Positions 24,920 to 34,609 of a stretch of DNA of 64,000 nt are shown here, piece by piece. Within the stretch, counting starts at the first letter, position 1; each line of letters starts with the position of its first letter. Both the position numbers and the translations under genes were made by a program. Origin of the DNA: JANXXV01 sp040002435 (lineage in GTDB: Bacteria > Acidobacteriota > Terriglobia > Bryobacterales > Bryobacteraceae). Location of the stretch: NCBI GenBank assembly GCA_040002435.1, contig JBDUEM010000004.1, positions 10,552 to 74,551 on the forward strand, given 5' to 3'. Below the pieces are notes generated by a model that did no database searches, was not told the DNA's origin, and saw only the letters and a program-made list of their open reading frames with translations.

Positions 24920-27900
24920 TTCAGCAGCGTCTTGTATTCCTGCGATCCGGGCTCCCAGCGGACGCCCCCGCCGTGCGACAGTACGTTCGAATCCACGGTG
25001 CCTTCCGACTCCGCGTTTGAGGTAGGCTTTCTCAGAATCAGGCTGTTCTCGGGATTGGCCATGTCGATCACATTCAGTGCCGTGGCATAGGTGCCGTTAA
25101 ACAGTGTATGCGTGGAGTGGCATTGCACACAGGCATATCCGTCTTTACCGCGATTTTCCATAATTGGCCTCACGTGCTCATTGAAGTATTCTTCATCGGG
25201 GCGGATTCCGGTGCCTGCGGCCTTGGCGGCATCATTCTTTGTCTCCGCCGGAGCCTTCCCCAACCCCTTCAAAACCTCAATTGGAACAGGCTTATTCTGC
25301 AATACCGCTTCGATCAGTTTGTCTCGCTCCGGACCCGGATCCCCGGCCGCCTGCACCACGGTAGGAAACTTCACATCGCGCGACAGCAGGGAAGCATCTA
25401 TCGCCAGCCGCTTCAGGTCCGCATCCCTGGATTCCACAAGCGGCCGAAGAGCCTTGGAAAAATTAGCGTTGCTCCTCCCGAAGAAAACGATTTGTTCAAT
25501 GTCGTTCCCGATGCGATTGTAGAACGGCGGCGCCGGCACATCGAATTTTGCCGACGGATCGTATACATCAGACCTCCGCATCTGCAGTTGGGTGAGCGCC
25601 GCGAGCAGCGTTTTCCGGGCCTCGTCCGGCCCACGCGTCAGGAGATCGGCGAATTTCGAGGCGAGCCGTTCTTCAATCCGCAGCCGGCCGTCAATAACCC
25701 GGTCGCGGTCTTCCTGGCGGGAAAGTAAAGGCACCCAGTTGTTATACAAATAGCGGATATTCTCGTCCGCGATGTTATACACCGCTTCGTGCAGGTTTCT
25801 CGAAACCCATGGGTGCTGCGGCTCTACAAGGGCTTTCAGAAGCCGGTCCTCTATCTGTCCCTTGACCGTCGCATCCGGGCTCCAGAACCAGAATTGCCAA
25901 AGTCCCTTGATCGCCTGCATCCGTACGGAAGTAACCGCATCCGTAACCAGCCCGCCCAGCGCGGCGGCGAATTCCGGCCGCCGTGCCAGGCCGGAGAAAT
26001 GCGTAGCGAACACACGCGTAGCGCCCCATCGCGTACGGTCGTCCGTGGAGGATAACGCGCCGGTCAGCGGCGCTGCGGGAATACCGGGATGCCGGCTGTA
26101 TACCTGGCGTACCGCCCAGGCAGCCGTTCGCTGCACCAGCTTGCTCGGATCGCCCAGGCGGCCGATGATGACCGGCAGAATGGACGGGTCACCGCCGCGG
26201 CCAAGGGCTTCCACCGCCTGCTGTCGGATCAGTGCATCGGGAGACGCGGCAGCCTTTACCACCTCCGCCCCGGGACGGCTCCAGGTATTGTCCAGCCGCT
26301 CCAGAAGCGATTCACCCTGCCCGTGCGCATTCCACCGTGCGCCGCGCCCATCGCCCGGAAAATAGGAACTCAACGCCAGAATCGCCATCTGCGTTTCGCG
26401 GAAGGGCGTGCGGAAATTTTCGTAGGATTGCAGCGGGTCCATCCAACCGCCGAACGGCTGCTGGCGCTTCAGCAGGTAATCGATCGCCTTCTTCACCTGT
26501 GGATGCGAAGCGGGAATTGCAGCTGCTTGCAGCGCCCAGAGAGCATGTCCGGTCTGAAACTCCGCGTCCGGTTCGCCTGTTTCAAACTTCATGGCCCACT
26601 GACCGCTAGCGCGCTGCAGGGAGAGAATCCGTTCGGCATTCCGTTTGATTTGCGCCGCGTACCGGCTCGGGTCAATCGACGCCAGCGCCAGTGTCTGGTA
26701 GCAGAGGTCCGCCATGTTTTTCACATGGTCCTGCTCAATTAATCTGGCGATGGCCGGGTCCTTGGTCTCCTCCCAGGCATACCAGGCCACCTCGTAGGCG
26801 CTCACCAGCGGCGTGTTGCCGTTAGTCTCATCGGGCGGGAGTTCCGTGCGCCCGTTGTAGTAAAGCTTCAGATACTCGCGAATGCCTCTATGGAACTCTT
26901 CCCGGCGTTCTCCCGTAACCTCCCGCTCAAAGATACTGTTCAGGTAGCCCATTCGTCCAAGCACGTTCGCGGGAGCCGAGATCACACGCGCCCAGACGGC
27001 GCCCTGTTCCTCAAAACCGTAGAACGGGCGCGGATTATTGTAAAAGCGCTCCGCCAAAAATTGCAGTTGCTGCCGAAACTGTACCGGATAGCCGTTACGG
27101 ATGGCATAGACTTGGGCGCGCAGCGGGAAGTGTGTAGCATGACACGCCACGCAAAGTGACGTCTCCTGATGCACGTTGGCAATGCGGTCGTAAACGCCCC
27201 CGCGGCGCGGCGTATTCGCATGCCAGGAATCGCCGGCTGCGATGATGTAGTCCACTGCCGTACGGACTGCCTTTCGTGGGTCCGTGTAAGACGGTGGATC
27301 GTAGAGCCTGGTGCGCAGCTTATACTCCGGATGGTTAGCCGCGACGCGAATGTAATAGGTGCCCGCTTCTTTCAGGATCCGCGTCGTGAACTTATTGCCG
27401 GGTAGAGCTTGCACTTCGTGCGGCGGCGTCACCGGATCCTCGCCTTCCAGATAAGCCACCGGTCCGCCATCCTTGATTCGGAAGATCGCGACGTCTACCG
27501 GGATATTGTCCCGCTCCATCAAATCCAGCTCGAAGAAGATCAGCTTCGGAGGCCCGCTAAATTCAAACCGGTACCAATCGAGGCCGGTCTGTAAAGACGC
27601 CGGCTTGGCGGTACTGAGGGGAATATAGGGGACGTCATCCGCCGATCCGAAAATCGTCCCGCCCGGTTCAATCAGGTTCGCGTCCTGCCAGGTATTGTTG
27701 GGTTCCCGCTCCACTGCGGCGCCCGCCGGCCAGGAGTCAACCTGCACGGAGTACTTCGCGGCAGGCGCGATGCCCCCCGCCGGCTCCAGGAATACCTCGA
27801 TGCCCGTATCGGCGCTGGTCGCAAAGGTGCTGAAGAGATCCGCGTCCCCGGCGTGCAGCGTCTTCTGCAGCAGCGTCACCTTGCCCTGCGCCAGGCGCAC

Positions 27901-28161
27901 GCGCAAAGAACCATCGGCTCGAAAGACGTCCGGAGAATGAAAAGAAAACGCGAAGCTATACGGAAGTCCGCGCTTCAGCGCCGGCAGCTGAATAGTTCCG
28001 CCGGGCAGCGCCGAGGATTGCCGGAAGACGGTTGCAGCCGTCAAAGGCAGCGCAGCCAGGAAGAGGAACCCGTAACACAAGAACCGCCCGAATTTGCTGG
28101 ACACTTGGATTGGACGGCGGGTCCTCAACCCGCGGACAGCCCCCTGGCTGGCGTTCCACAC
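24895..28161 (-). CDS. Large exported di-haem protein with toroid and HEAT repeats
   Basis: 1088 residues. A hydrophobic export signal sits at ~25-43 after a basic stretch. Residues ~50-285 are beta-rich and contain two pre-peptidase-like blocks (EPNNTWQDANLI, AGTYYIRVAAN). Two c-type haem sites follow: C337-V-A-C340-H341 and C1011-V-Q-C1014-H1015. Between them lie a squalene-cyclase-like alpha/alpha toroid (~480-660; LQRASGQWAM, KRQQPFGGWMDP) and HEAT repeats (~690-860). The end (MANPENSLILRKPTS ... LLNWIRGAKP) is a cytochrome-type module of planctomycete and acidobacterial proteins. It is an electron-transfer or sensing protein of unknown partner, co-transcribed with its neighbours. Confidence 0.8.
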   Translation of the reverse strand: MWNASQGAVRGLRTRRPIQVSSKFGRFLCYGFLFLAALPLTAATVFRQSSALPGGTIQLPALKRGLPYSFAFSFHSPDVFRADGSLRVRLAQGKVTLLQKTLHAGDADLFSTFATSADTGIEVFLEPAGGIAPAAKYSVQVDSWPAGAAVEREPNNTWQDANLIEPGGTIFGSADDVPYIPLSTAKPASLQTGLDWYRFEFSGPPKLIFFELDLMERDNIPVDVAIFRIKDGGPVAYLEGEDPVTPPHEVQALPGNKFTTRILKEAGTYYIRVAANHPEYKLRTRLYDPPSYTDPRKAVRTAVDYIIAAGDSWHANTPRRGGVYDRIANVHQETSLCVACHATHFPLRAQVYAIRNGYPVQFRQQLQFLAERFYNNPRPFYGFEEQGAVWARVISAPANVLGRMGYLNSIFEREVTGERREEFHRGIREYLKLYYNGRTELPPDETNGNTPLVSAYEVAWYAWEETKDPAIARLIEQDHVKNMADLCYQTLALASIDPSRYAAQIKRNAERILSLQRASGQWAMKFETGEPDAEFQTGHALWALQAAAIPASHPQVKKAIDYLLKRQQPFGGWMDPLQSYENFRTPFRETQMAILALSSYFPGDGRGARWNAHGQGESLLERLDNTWSRPGAEVVKAAASPDALIRQQAVEALGRGGDPSILPVIIGRLGDPSKLVQRTAAWAVRQVYSRHPGIPAAPLTGALSSTDDRTRWGATRVFATHFSGLARRPEFAAALGGLVTDAVTSVRMQAIKGLWQFWFWSPDATVKGQIEDRLLKALVEPQHPWVSRNLHEAVYNIADENIRYLYNNWVPLLSRQEDRDRVIDGRLRIEERLASKFADLLTRGPDEARKTLLAALTQLQMRRSDVYDPSAKFDVPAPPFYNRIGNDIEQIVFFGRSNANFSKALRPLVESRDADLKRLAIDASLLSRDVKFPTVVQAAGDPGPERDKLIEAVLQNKPVPIEVLKGLGKAPAETKNDAAKAAGTGIRPDEEYFNEHVRPIMENRGKDGYACVQCHSTHTLFNGTYATALNVIDMANPENSLILRKPTSNAESEGTVDSNVLSHGGGVRWEPGSQEYKTLLNWIRGAKP

Positions 28162-28165
28162 GAAA

Positions 28166-30469
28166 CTAGGTGACTTTCTGCAGCAGTTCCCGGATCTTCT
28201 GTTCTTCAGCCTTGACAGGCTGCATACGCAGAGCCGATTCCAGTTCTTTCTTCGCAGCCGGCTTATCGCCCTTCTGCGCTAACGCCATCGCCAGATGGTA
28301 ATGATACGTGGACCGGTCCGGCTCCAGACGAATCAGTTCTTTGAAAATGGAGATGGCCGGGTCGCTCAGGTTCTTCTTGATATAAATCCAACCCAGCGTA
28401 TCGGCCACATTGTTATCCTGCGGCAGCTTTTGCTTGGCACGCTGGGCCATCGTCATCGCCTGGTCGAGATCCGCGCCGGTTTCGGCTAGCAGGTACGCCA
28501 GATTGTTCAGAGCAATCGGATGGTCCGGCTGAATCTTGAGAATCTGTTCATACAGCGGCCGAGCCTTGTCCTTGTCACCCGCGCCGTCGGCCATTAACGC
28601 CAGCTCAATGAACGGCACAACGTTATTCGGAGCCAGATCCTTCGCCTTATTGAAGCTGGCGGCGGCGCTGGCAAGGTCTCCGGTACGGCGCTGTGTCTCA
28701 CCCAACCGGATCCAGACATCGGACGACCGTGGAAATTTATCCAAAGCCTTCTTGTAATTCTCCATCGCTTCCGGGTACTTCTGCGCGCGAACTGCGATGT
28801 TGCCGATGGCCACAATGTAATCCACGCGGTCCGGCGTTTTGGCCACCTCTTCCTTAAGCAGCTTCATTGCCTGTTCGTACTGTCCCTGGACCGTAAACGT
28901 TTCGGTAAGTCCCATCAGCGCCCGCGGATCCTTGGTCTCGCTATACATCTTGCGGAAAATGTCTTCGGCGGCTTTGTAATTCTTCTCGGCTAAATCCAGT
29001 GCGGCAATCTGCAGCCTCGACTCCCAGACATTGGGGTTTTTCTCCGCGAAATCATTCAGTTCGGCCCGCGCCTGCTTCAACTCTCCCATGCCGATCAAAG
29101 CGCGCGTCCGCAGCAGCTTCCCCTGAACATTGCCGGGGTCGTAGGCCAAAATTTCGCTGGCCATCTGGACCACCTTGCCGTATTCCTGATTCTGCTGTAA
29201 CAGTTGCGCCAAAGCGATCCGCGGCAGCAGGTAATCCGGACGGAGCTTTAACGACTCCTCAAATTGAATCTTGGCCTGCTGTACGTTGCCCTTCGCCAGG
29301 TGGGCCCGGCCCAGGTTAAAACGCACCACCGGGTTGTCCGGCAGCCGGCTCACCACAGTCTGCAGATCGTTGATGGCCGATTGCAGTTGATCCCTCGAAC
29401 CGCTCATCATCAACAGCGAAGCGCGAATTGCCAGTGCCTCGTCGTCTTTTGGATCTTCCTTCAAAAGCGTCGCCAGAAGGTCGTTAGCCTGTTGCTTCCT
29501 GTCCTGCAGCACAAGCGTCTCGATCATTCTCTTTTGGAAGAGGTGTCTGTCCTTGTCGTTCAGCTTGGCGCCTTTCTCATACTGTTGAAGCGCCAGGTCC
29601 AGTTCCTTGATGCGCAGGAAAAAGTCGCCTACCAACAGCGGCGCGTTCGGGAAATCCTTCGGATTGGACGAGAGCCGGTCCAGCGTGGCCAGCATTTCAG
29701 GCCGCTGCTTCTGCGAGTAATAATGAGCAGCCAGTTGCAAATAGTTTTCGGCAACCGTCGGATTGTTCTCGATCTTTGACTTCATGATGCGGTCAGCATC
29801 GTTAAGCCGGTTACTTTTGATGTAGTTCAGAAACAGCGCGTCATAGATGCTGCCGACGTGCGGATCTTTCTTCAACATGTCGTAACCGAGTTTCTCGGCC
29901 TCGGCCGCGCGGTTGTCAGCCACCAGGGTCTGCATGTAGACCAGCATCAAGTCCGACTGCAGGGGCTTGATCTCGTTGGCTTTTTCAAAGAACTTGATGG
30001 CTTCCTTGGGTTTCGATTCCGTCAGGGCAATGTATCCGCTGATGCGCTGGAACTCGTAGGATTGCGGATGCTTCTTGCCTAGTTTGTCCCGCAGCGTCAT
30101 CAATTCCGTGATGTACCCCTTAGGGCGGCTTGCAGTCCCCAGGTAGGCATTCAGATAAATGTTGATCAGCCGCGTGTAGGCGTCCAGATTGTCGGGCTGC
30201 AATTCCACCGCCCGCTGCAGATCGCGCGCCGCCTCTCCAAACCGGTTCATTTTCACTTCGGCCAGGGCGGACCGGTAGTACGCTTCTCCGTACCGCAAGT
30301 CCTTACGAAGCGCATTTTTGTACATAATTAGCGCTTCCTTGTACTTGCCCTTGTCGTAATAGCGGTTGCCACGATCCACGTACTTCTTCTTGGCAACATT
30401 CGGATCGGTGTTGCAGGCGGCGGTAAAACAGAGCACTAAAAGTAGCGAAGTAAGAGAGCGCTTAATCAT
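28166..30469 (-). CDS. TPR-repeat lipoprotein, PrsT-like
   Basis: 767 residues with a lipoprotein signal (MIKRSLTSLLLVLCFTAAC, Cys19 lipidated). The rest is a continuous array of about 18 tetratricopeptide repeats, with clear units such as YYDKGKYKEALIMYKNALRK and the last near residue 740. Large TPR lipoproteins of this shape (PrsT type) accompany PEP-CTERM/exosortase and exopolysaccharide loci. The CAAX-related protease two genes downstream supports that reading, though a general scaffold for envelope assembly is equally possible. The stop lies 4 bases before the start of the di-haem gene, so they form one operon. Confidence 0.85.
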   Translation of the reverse strand: MIKRSLTSLLLVLCFTAACNTDPNVAKKKYVDRGNRYYDKGKYKEALIMYKNALRKDLRYGEAYYRSALAEVKMNRFGEAARDLQRAVELQPDNLDAYTRLINIYLNAYLGTASRPKGYITELMTLRDKLGKKHPQSYEFQRISGYIALTESKPKEAIKFFEKANEIKPLQSDLMLVYMQTLVADNRAAEAEKLGYDMLKKDPHVGSIYDALFLNYIKSNRLNDADRIMKSKIENNPTVAENYLQLAAHYYSQKQRPEMLATLDRLSSNPKDFPNAPLLVGDFFLRIKELDLALQQYEKGAKLNDKDRHLFQKRMIETLVLQDRKQQANDLLATLLKEDPKDDEALAIRASLLMMSGSRDQLQSAINDLQTVVSRLPDNPVVRFNLGRAHLAKGNVQQAKIQFEESLKLRPDYLLPRIALAQLLQQNQEYGKVVQMASEILAYDPGNVQGKLLRTRALIGMGELKQARAELNDFAEKNPNVWESRLQIAALDLAEKNYKAAEDIFRKMYSETKDPRALMGLTETFTVQGQYEQAMKLLKEEVAKTPDRVDYIVAIGNIAVRAQKYPEAMENYKKALDKFPRSSDVWIRLGETQRRTGDLASAAASFNKAKDLAPNNVVPFIELALMADGAGDKDKARPLYEQILKIQPDHPIALNNLAYLLAETGADLDQAMTMAQRAKQKLPQDNNVADTLGWIYIKKNLSDPAISIFKELIRLEPDRSTYHYHLAMALAQKGDKPAAKKELESALRMQPVKAEEQKIRELLQKVT

Positions 30470-30580
30470 AATAAATACCTAGGTACCCAACACTACACTA
30501 AACCATAAATCTCCTATGGATGCAATCAGATATCTACTCTAGTAACCCGGCGCAACTGGGGGTATTATCCCCGCACAAGG

Positions 30581-31858
30581 TCACTGCAGCGCGGCCAGGA
30601 TCGATCCCGTCTGCCGCAGCAGCGCGAGCTTCGTCTTCTCTAAGACGTTCTGCGCATCATAAAATGCCGTCCATTTTTCAATCTCTGCCACCCGCAGGTC
30701 TTCTACCTGCCGCAGGCTGGCCCGGCCCTCCTCCATCTGCGACAGCGCAATGGAGATCTGCTTGCGCGTCAGGTCGAGGTCCATCTTGGCGATTTCCCGC
30801 GCCGATTGGGCCCGTTTCACGTCCCGAAATCCCTTCCGGGCATCCACCGCCACACGGTCCCGGGTGGATTGGACCTGCAGCCGCATCTGCGCAATTTCGG
30901 CCTCGGCGCGAAAAGCCTGCCCTCCGGCGGCCGATCCGGTCAGCACAGGAATCTGGATAGAGATTCCCAACTGTCCGTTATTGCGTTGGAACCGGCGGAA
31001 GAAGTCTTCATAGTTATGCTGCGCCAGCAGCGAATACTGCGCCACCAGGTCAAAGGTGGGCAGCCGCGCGGATTTGTAGGAGCGCAGCTCGAAACCCTTC
31101 GCCTGCATCTGGGAAACCAGCTTCTGCACTTCTCCACTGTTGGCCAGCGCGCTCTCCACCGCCGCTTCTTCGGTTTCAGGGTCGGCGCCCGCCGGCCGGT
31201 CCCCGTCCACCGGACGAACGCGGTCATTGGGCCCAAAGCCCAGCACCAGCGCCAGTGAGGCCTCACCGTAATCCGTGTCACTTTCCAGTGCCTCCAGCCG
31301 CTGTTTGGCCCGCGCCGTGTGGAAGTTGGCGATCTCGGAATCAATCTCCAGTTGCTTTCCTTCCTCGACGCGGAGGCGGACGGTCTCGGCCACCTTCCCG
31401 AAGCTGTCGATCTGGCGGCGGGCGACGTCGCGGTCCTGCCCTAGCCGCAGGACATCCAGAAAAAGCGCGGCTACACGGTAGCTGGTATCCTCGCGCTTGG
31501 TTGCTTCGTCAATCGCCATGGTGCGGGCGTTCTCTTTGGCTTGGGCGATCAGAAAGCGCTGCGCGGGATTGTAGAGGCTCATCACCGTCTTGGCCTGAAT
31601 GATGGCGGGCGCCGACCCGTCGATACTCATGGGATAACCGGTGCTGTATGCCAGTCCGCTGCCCGCGAAGATCTTGGGAACAAACGGATCCTTGGCAACG
31701 CGAATAGCGAATTCGGTTTTCTGCTGTTCGATGCGCGCCGCAAGGATTTCCGGGTTCTGCTTGAGGGACAGCGTAACGGCATCCTTCAAGGTGAGCGAAT
31801 GAACTTCGCCCTGAAGGCAAGGCAGGAAGACGGCGAGAAGCAGGATGGCGCTTTTCAT
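30581..31858 (-). CDS. TolC-family outer membrane efflux protein
   Basis: 425 residues from the ATG at 31858, which begins a signal peptide (MKSAILLLAVFLPCLQGEVH). The mature protein starts with LTLKDAVTLSLKQNPEILAA, the typical OEP beginning, and contains two long helical hairpins plus strand segments (RIFAG-type beta region and LGISIQIPVLTGSAAGGQ, the repeat of the outer-membrane strand). This is an outer-membrane channel for type I secretion or drug/metal efflux. No inner-membrane pump or adaptor gene is adjacent, so partners must be encoded elsewhere, possibly the MacB-like permease at 34835-36040. Confidence 0.88.
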   Translation of the reverse strand: MKSAILLLAVFLPCLQGEVHSLTLKDAVTLSLKQNPEILAARIEQQKTEFAIRVAKDPFVPKIFAGSGLAYSTGYPMSIDGSAPAIIQAKTVMSLYNPAQRFLIAQAKENARTMAIDEATKREDTSYRVAALFLDVLRLGQDRDVARRQIDSFGKVAETVRLRVEEGKQLEIDSEIANFHTARAKQRLEALESDTDYGEASLALVLGFGPNDRVRPVDGDRPAGADPETEEAAVESALANSGEVQKLVSQMQAKGFELRSYKSARLPTFDLVAQYSLLAQHNYEDFFRRFQRNNGQLGISIQIPVLTGSAAGGQAFRAEAEIAQMRLQVQSTRDRVAVDARKGFRDVKRAQSAREIAKMDLDLTRKQISIALSQMEEGRASLRQVEDLRVAEIEKWTAFYDAQNVLEKTKLALLRQTGSILAALQ

Positions 31859-31905
31859 ATCTTCATGGTAGGCCAGCTTTCGGGCTCGGCCCGGTTCAGG
31901 TCCGG

Positions 31906-32454
31906 CTATCGCTGGCTGGCATCTCCAGAGAGCACCCGTTGATTGAACGCCGCCGACTGCCCCCGCGGCACTGTCAACGACTGCCACTCGCTACTCTTGA
32001 AGTGCTTGGCCAAAAGCACAATCTGCCCGCAGTGATACGAGTAATGCGCCACCTGGCGATTGACGGCCTGCATCACCGAATGCGCTTCCCCGCGAATGGT
32101 CACGGTCCGCGCCAGGTCCGCGTCGGTAAGCGGTTCCAAAGCAGTGAAAAGACAACGCCACCCCTGGTCCCACATGGCAGTCAACTCCTCCCGCGTCGCG
32201 GGCGGATCCATGAATTCAACTTCCCGGTTTCGATCGGGCTTCTCGCCGTCGCTGGTTAGAAAATCGGTCCATCGGGACCGCATGTTCCCGGCCATGTGCT
32301 TCACAATGACGGCGATCGAATTCATTTCAGCGTCCAACAGCGTGTTAAGTTGCTCGTCCGTCACCTGCGTCATCGCCCGTTCGGCGACGCCCTTGTAGTA
32401 GCGGAAAAGCGTAAGCGAATCCTCAAGATAGGAAGTGCTGAATTGCAGGGCCAT
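31906..32454 (-). CDS. DinB-like / DUF1572 protein
   Basis: 182 residues, no signal peptide, four-helix-bundle pattern. The metal-binding histidines of the DinB/YfiT fold are visible: VIVKHMAGNMRSRWTDFL near residue 52, and the pair in QVAHYSYHCGQIVLLAKHFK near residues 138-142. The DUF1572 type is common in acidobacteria. Relatives include metal-dependent thiol transferases, but many have no known role. It is 47 bases upstream of the TolC gene on the same strand. Confidence 0.85.
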   Translation of the reverse strand: MALQFSTSYLEDSLTLFRYYKGVAERAMTQVTDEQLNTLLDAEMNSIAVIVKHMAGNMRSRWTDFLTSDGEKPDRNREVEFMDPPATREELTAMWDQGWRCLFTALEPLTDADLARTVTIRGEAHSVMQAVNRQVAHYSYHCGQIVLLAKHFKSSEWQSLTVPRGQSAAFNQRVLSGDASQR

Positions 32455-32507
32455 AATGCCTATTTTTGCCTCTTTTCCTCAAGGCCGCAAATCTTCGGGG
32501 CGCCAAT

Positions 32508-33848
32508 CTACGAAACAGTGGCCGAACGGCGGTTCAGAATTAAGAGCGCCGACCCAATCAGCCCGGCGCAAACCGAAGCGATCAAAATACCAAGCTTTGC
32601 CATGTCCGCCAGGTCCTCCTGGGGAAATGCCAGTCCGGTGACAAACAGCGACATCGTAAAACCAATTCCGCCCAGCCAGCCCGCGCCGTGGACGTGATTC
32701 CAGTTCACACCCGCCGGCAGCGACGCCACCCCCGAACGAACAGCCAGCCAGGAGGCCAGCATGATCCCGATCGGTTTCCCGATAAGCAGTCCCAGAAACA
32801 CCCCGAACGTAACCGGTCGCGAAAAGCTCTCCGCGAAGTTCCCTCCGAGTACCACTCCGGCATTCGCCAGCGCGAAAACCGGCATGATCAGGAATGTCAC
32901 CCAACTGTGCAGCGCGTGCTCCATGCGGTGCAGCGGCGAGTGTACCCGCTCGCACGCCGTTTCGAGCGCCTCGATGGACGAATGTTGCTCCACGTCGTTC
33001 ATGATGCTCTTCTCGCTTTGGGCCGCGCGCTCGAAGTAGTTTAGGATCGCGCGGCATCGGCGGAGAAAGTCGGCCGGCTCCAGCGTCGACCGTGCCGGGA
33101 TCGTGAACGCCAGCGCCACGCCCGCAATGGTAGCGTGAATCCCGGATTGCAGTACCGCGAACCAAAGAACCGCGCCAAGCAGCGCATAAGGCAGCGGGTG
33201 ACGAACGCCGAGGCGATTCGCCGCAAACAGCACACCAATCACAACACCCGCCAGGCCCACCGACATCCAGTCGATCTCAGAGGTGTAAAACACCGCGATC
33301 ACCACCACTGCCGCAATGTCGTCCACAATCGCCAGGGCCGTCAGAAACACTTTCAAGCCGAGCGGCACCCGATCGCCCAGCATCGCCATCACGCCCAGCG
33401 CGAACGCGATGTCCGTCGCCATCGGGATTCCCCACCCCGCTGCTCCCGGCCCGGCGTAGTTCAAACTGAAATAGATTAACGCGGGCACGGCTACTCCGCC
33501 CAGTGCCGCCAGAATCGGCAACGTCGCCTGGCGCACCGATGCGAGTTCGCCCACCTGAATTTCGCGTTTAATTTCCAGGCCCACCACAAAGAAGAACACC
33601 GCCATCAACAGATCGTTGACCCAGAAATGGAGATCGTGGCTCAGCCCGCGCCCCGCCAGGCTGAGGGTGAGATTGGTGTGCCAAAGCTGGCTGTACGTTG
33701 CGGCCCACGGCGAGTTGGCCCACACCAGTGCGACTACGGTGCAGGCAAGCAGCAATATGCCGCCGGAAGTCTTGTTGGCGGCGAATGCCAGAAATGGCCG
33801 GAGTAATTTGATCTCCGGTTCCGGAGGAATCTCTAGAATCGGTTTCAC
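32508..33848 (-). CDS. nhaA: Na+/H+ antiporter NhaA
   Basis: 446 residues with the full NhaA pattern of about 12 membrane helices. The ion-binding aspartates are in AIVDDIAAVVV (Asp176-Asp177, equal to D163-D164 of the E. coli protein). VGLEIKREIQVGEL and PMATDIAFALGVMAMLGDRV are also diagnostic. The protein has the ~50-residue cytoplasmic insert before the last four helices (RVHSPLHRMEHALHSWVTF) seen in longer homologues. It exchanges two protons for one sodium ion across the inner membrane. It begins with GTG, whose G is the last base of the upstream OmpA-family stop codon (TAG), so translation is probably coupled. Confidence 0.95.
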   Translation of the reverse strand: MKPILEIPPEPEIKLLRPFLAFAANKTSGGILLLACTVVALVWANSPWAATYSQLWHTNLTLSLAGRGLSHDLHFWVNDLLMAVFFFVVGLEIKREIQVGELASVRQATLPILAALGGVAVPALIYFSLNYAGPGAAGWGIPMATDIAFALGVMAMLGDRVPLGLKVFLTALAIVDDIAAVVVIAVFYTSEIDWMSVGLAGVVIGVLFAANRLGVRHPLPYALLGAVLWFAVLQSGIHATIAGVALAFTIPARSTLEPADFLRRCRAILNYFERAAQSEKSIMNDVEQHSSIEALETACERVHSPLHRMEHALHSWVTFLIMPVFALANAGVVLGGNFAESFSRPVTFGVFLGLLIGKPIGIMLASWLAVRSGVASLPAGVNWNHVHGAGWLGGIGFTMSLFVTGLAFPQEDLADMAKLGILIASVCAGLIGSALLILNRRSATVS

Positions 33849-34609
33849 TACTGCACCAGTTCGACACGCCGGTTTTTAGCGCGGCCTTCGTCGGTAGCGT
33901 TGCTCGCCAGTGGCGAATACAGCCCGCAGCCGAACGCGTCCAGACGATCCCCGGTGATCCCGTATTTCGCGGTCAACTCTCGCACCACGCTGGCCGCGCG
34001 GCGCCGGCTCAAATCCAGATTATGGTCTTCTTTGCCCTGGTTGTCGGTATGCCCCACCACATGAATCTTCATCGTCGCATCATTCTTCATCAGCTTGGCA
34101 ATTTCGTCCAGCGTGGGTTTGGACTCCGGCTTGACCACATCTTTATCAGTGTCGAAATAGATGCCGTACAGTACTACCTTACCGGATTCGCCAATGGCGC
34201 CTTTCATCTCATCGGCGTTCACAAATGCCATCTTCTTTTCCATTGCTTGCGGCGCGATGACCGTCACTACCGCCAGCGCGCGGCCCTTCTGCACGGAACT
34301 TTGCAGACGTTCGGGAATAACGCCGTCGTTGTAAGTCGTCACGAAGACCACATAGTAGGTAGGCTTTGCGTCTTTCGATTTACCCACCAGCAGCCGCTCA
34401 TCGAAACCGTATCCCAGGATCTGGCCGAGGTCGTCCTCGGCGGACACCTTGTCGTATTCCGGCCCCACCGACCCACTGTCACCGGCCTTTCTTTCATACA
34501 TCGTCGTCAAGCCCATGCGTTGAAACTCCAGCCTGTAATTCCGGAGTAGCTCGGTAGCGGACCGTCCAGCCGGCGCGACATAGCTGTGTCGGCTAAGCAG
34601 CCCTTCCAC
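33848..34609 (-). CDS. OmpA-family protein, C-terminal part of a frame-shifted gene
   Basis: 253 residues from a GTG at 34609. Residues ~150-253 are an OmpA/MotB peptidoglycan-binding domain with the usual pattern (YGIYFDTDKDVVKPESKP, IHVVGHTDNQG, SRRRAASVVRELTAKYG, ending RAKNRRVEL). Residues 1-130 resemble DUF4892-type sequence (YVAPAGRSATELLRNYRLEF, TYYVVFVTTYN). The signal peptide is missing here and lies in another frame just upstream (34507-34806). Joining the two at the A6 tract near 34617 gives one exported protein of about 318 residues. Its stop codon overlaps the start of nhaA by one base. Confidence 0.8.
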   Translation of the reverse strand: MEGLLSRHSYVAPAGRSATELLRNYRLEFQRMGLTTMYERKAGDSGSVGPEYDKVSAEDDLGQILGYGFDERLLVGKSKDAKPTYYVVFVTTYNDGVIPERLQSSVQKGRALAVVTVIAPQAMEKKMAFVNADEMKGAIGESGKVVLYGIYFDTDKDVVKPESKPTLDEIAKLMKNDATMKIHVVGHTDNQGKEDHNLDLSRRRAASVVRELTAKYGITGDRLDAFGCGLYSPLASNATDEGRAKNRRVELVQ

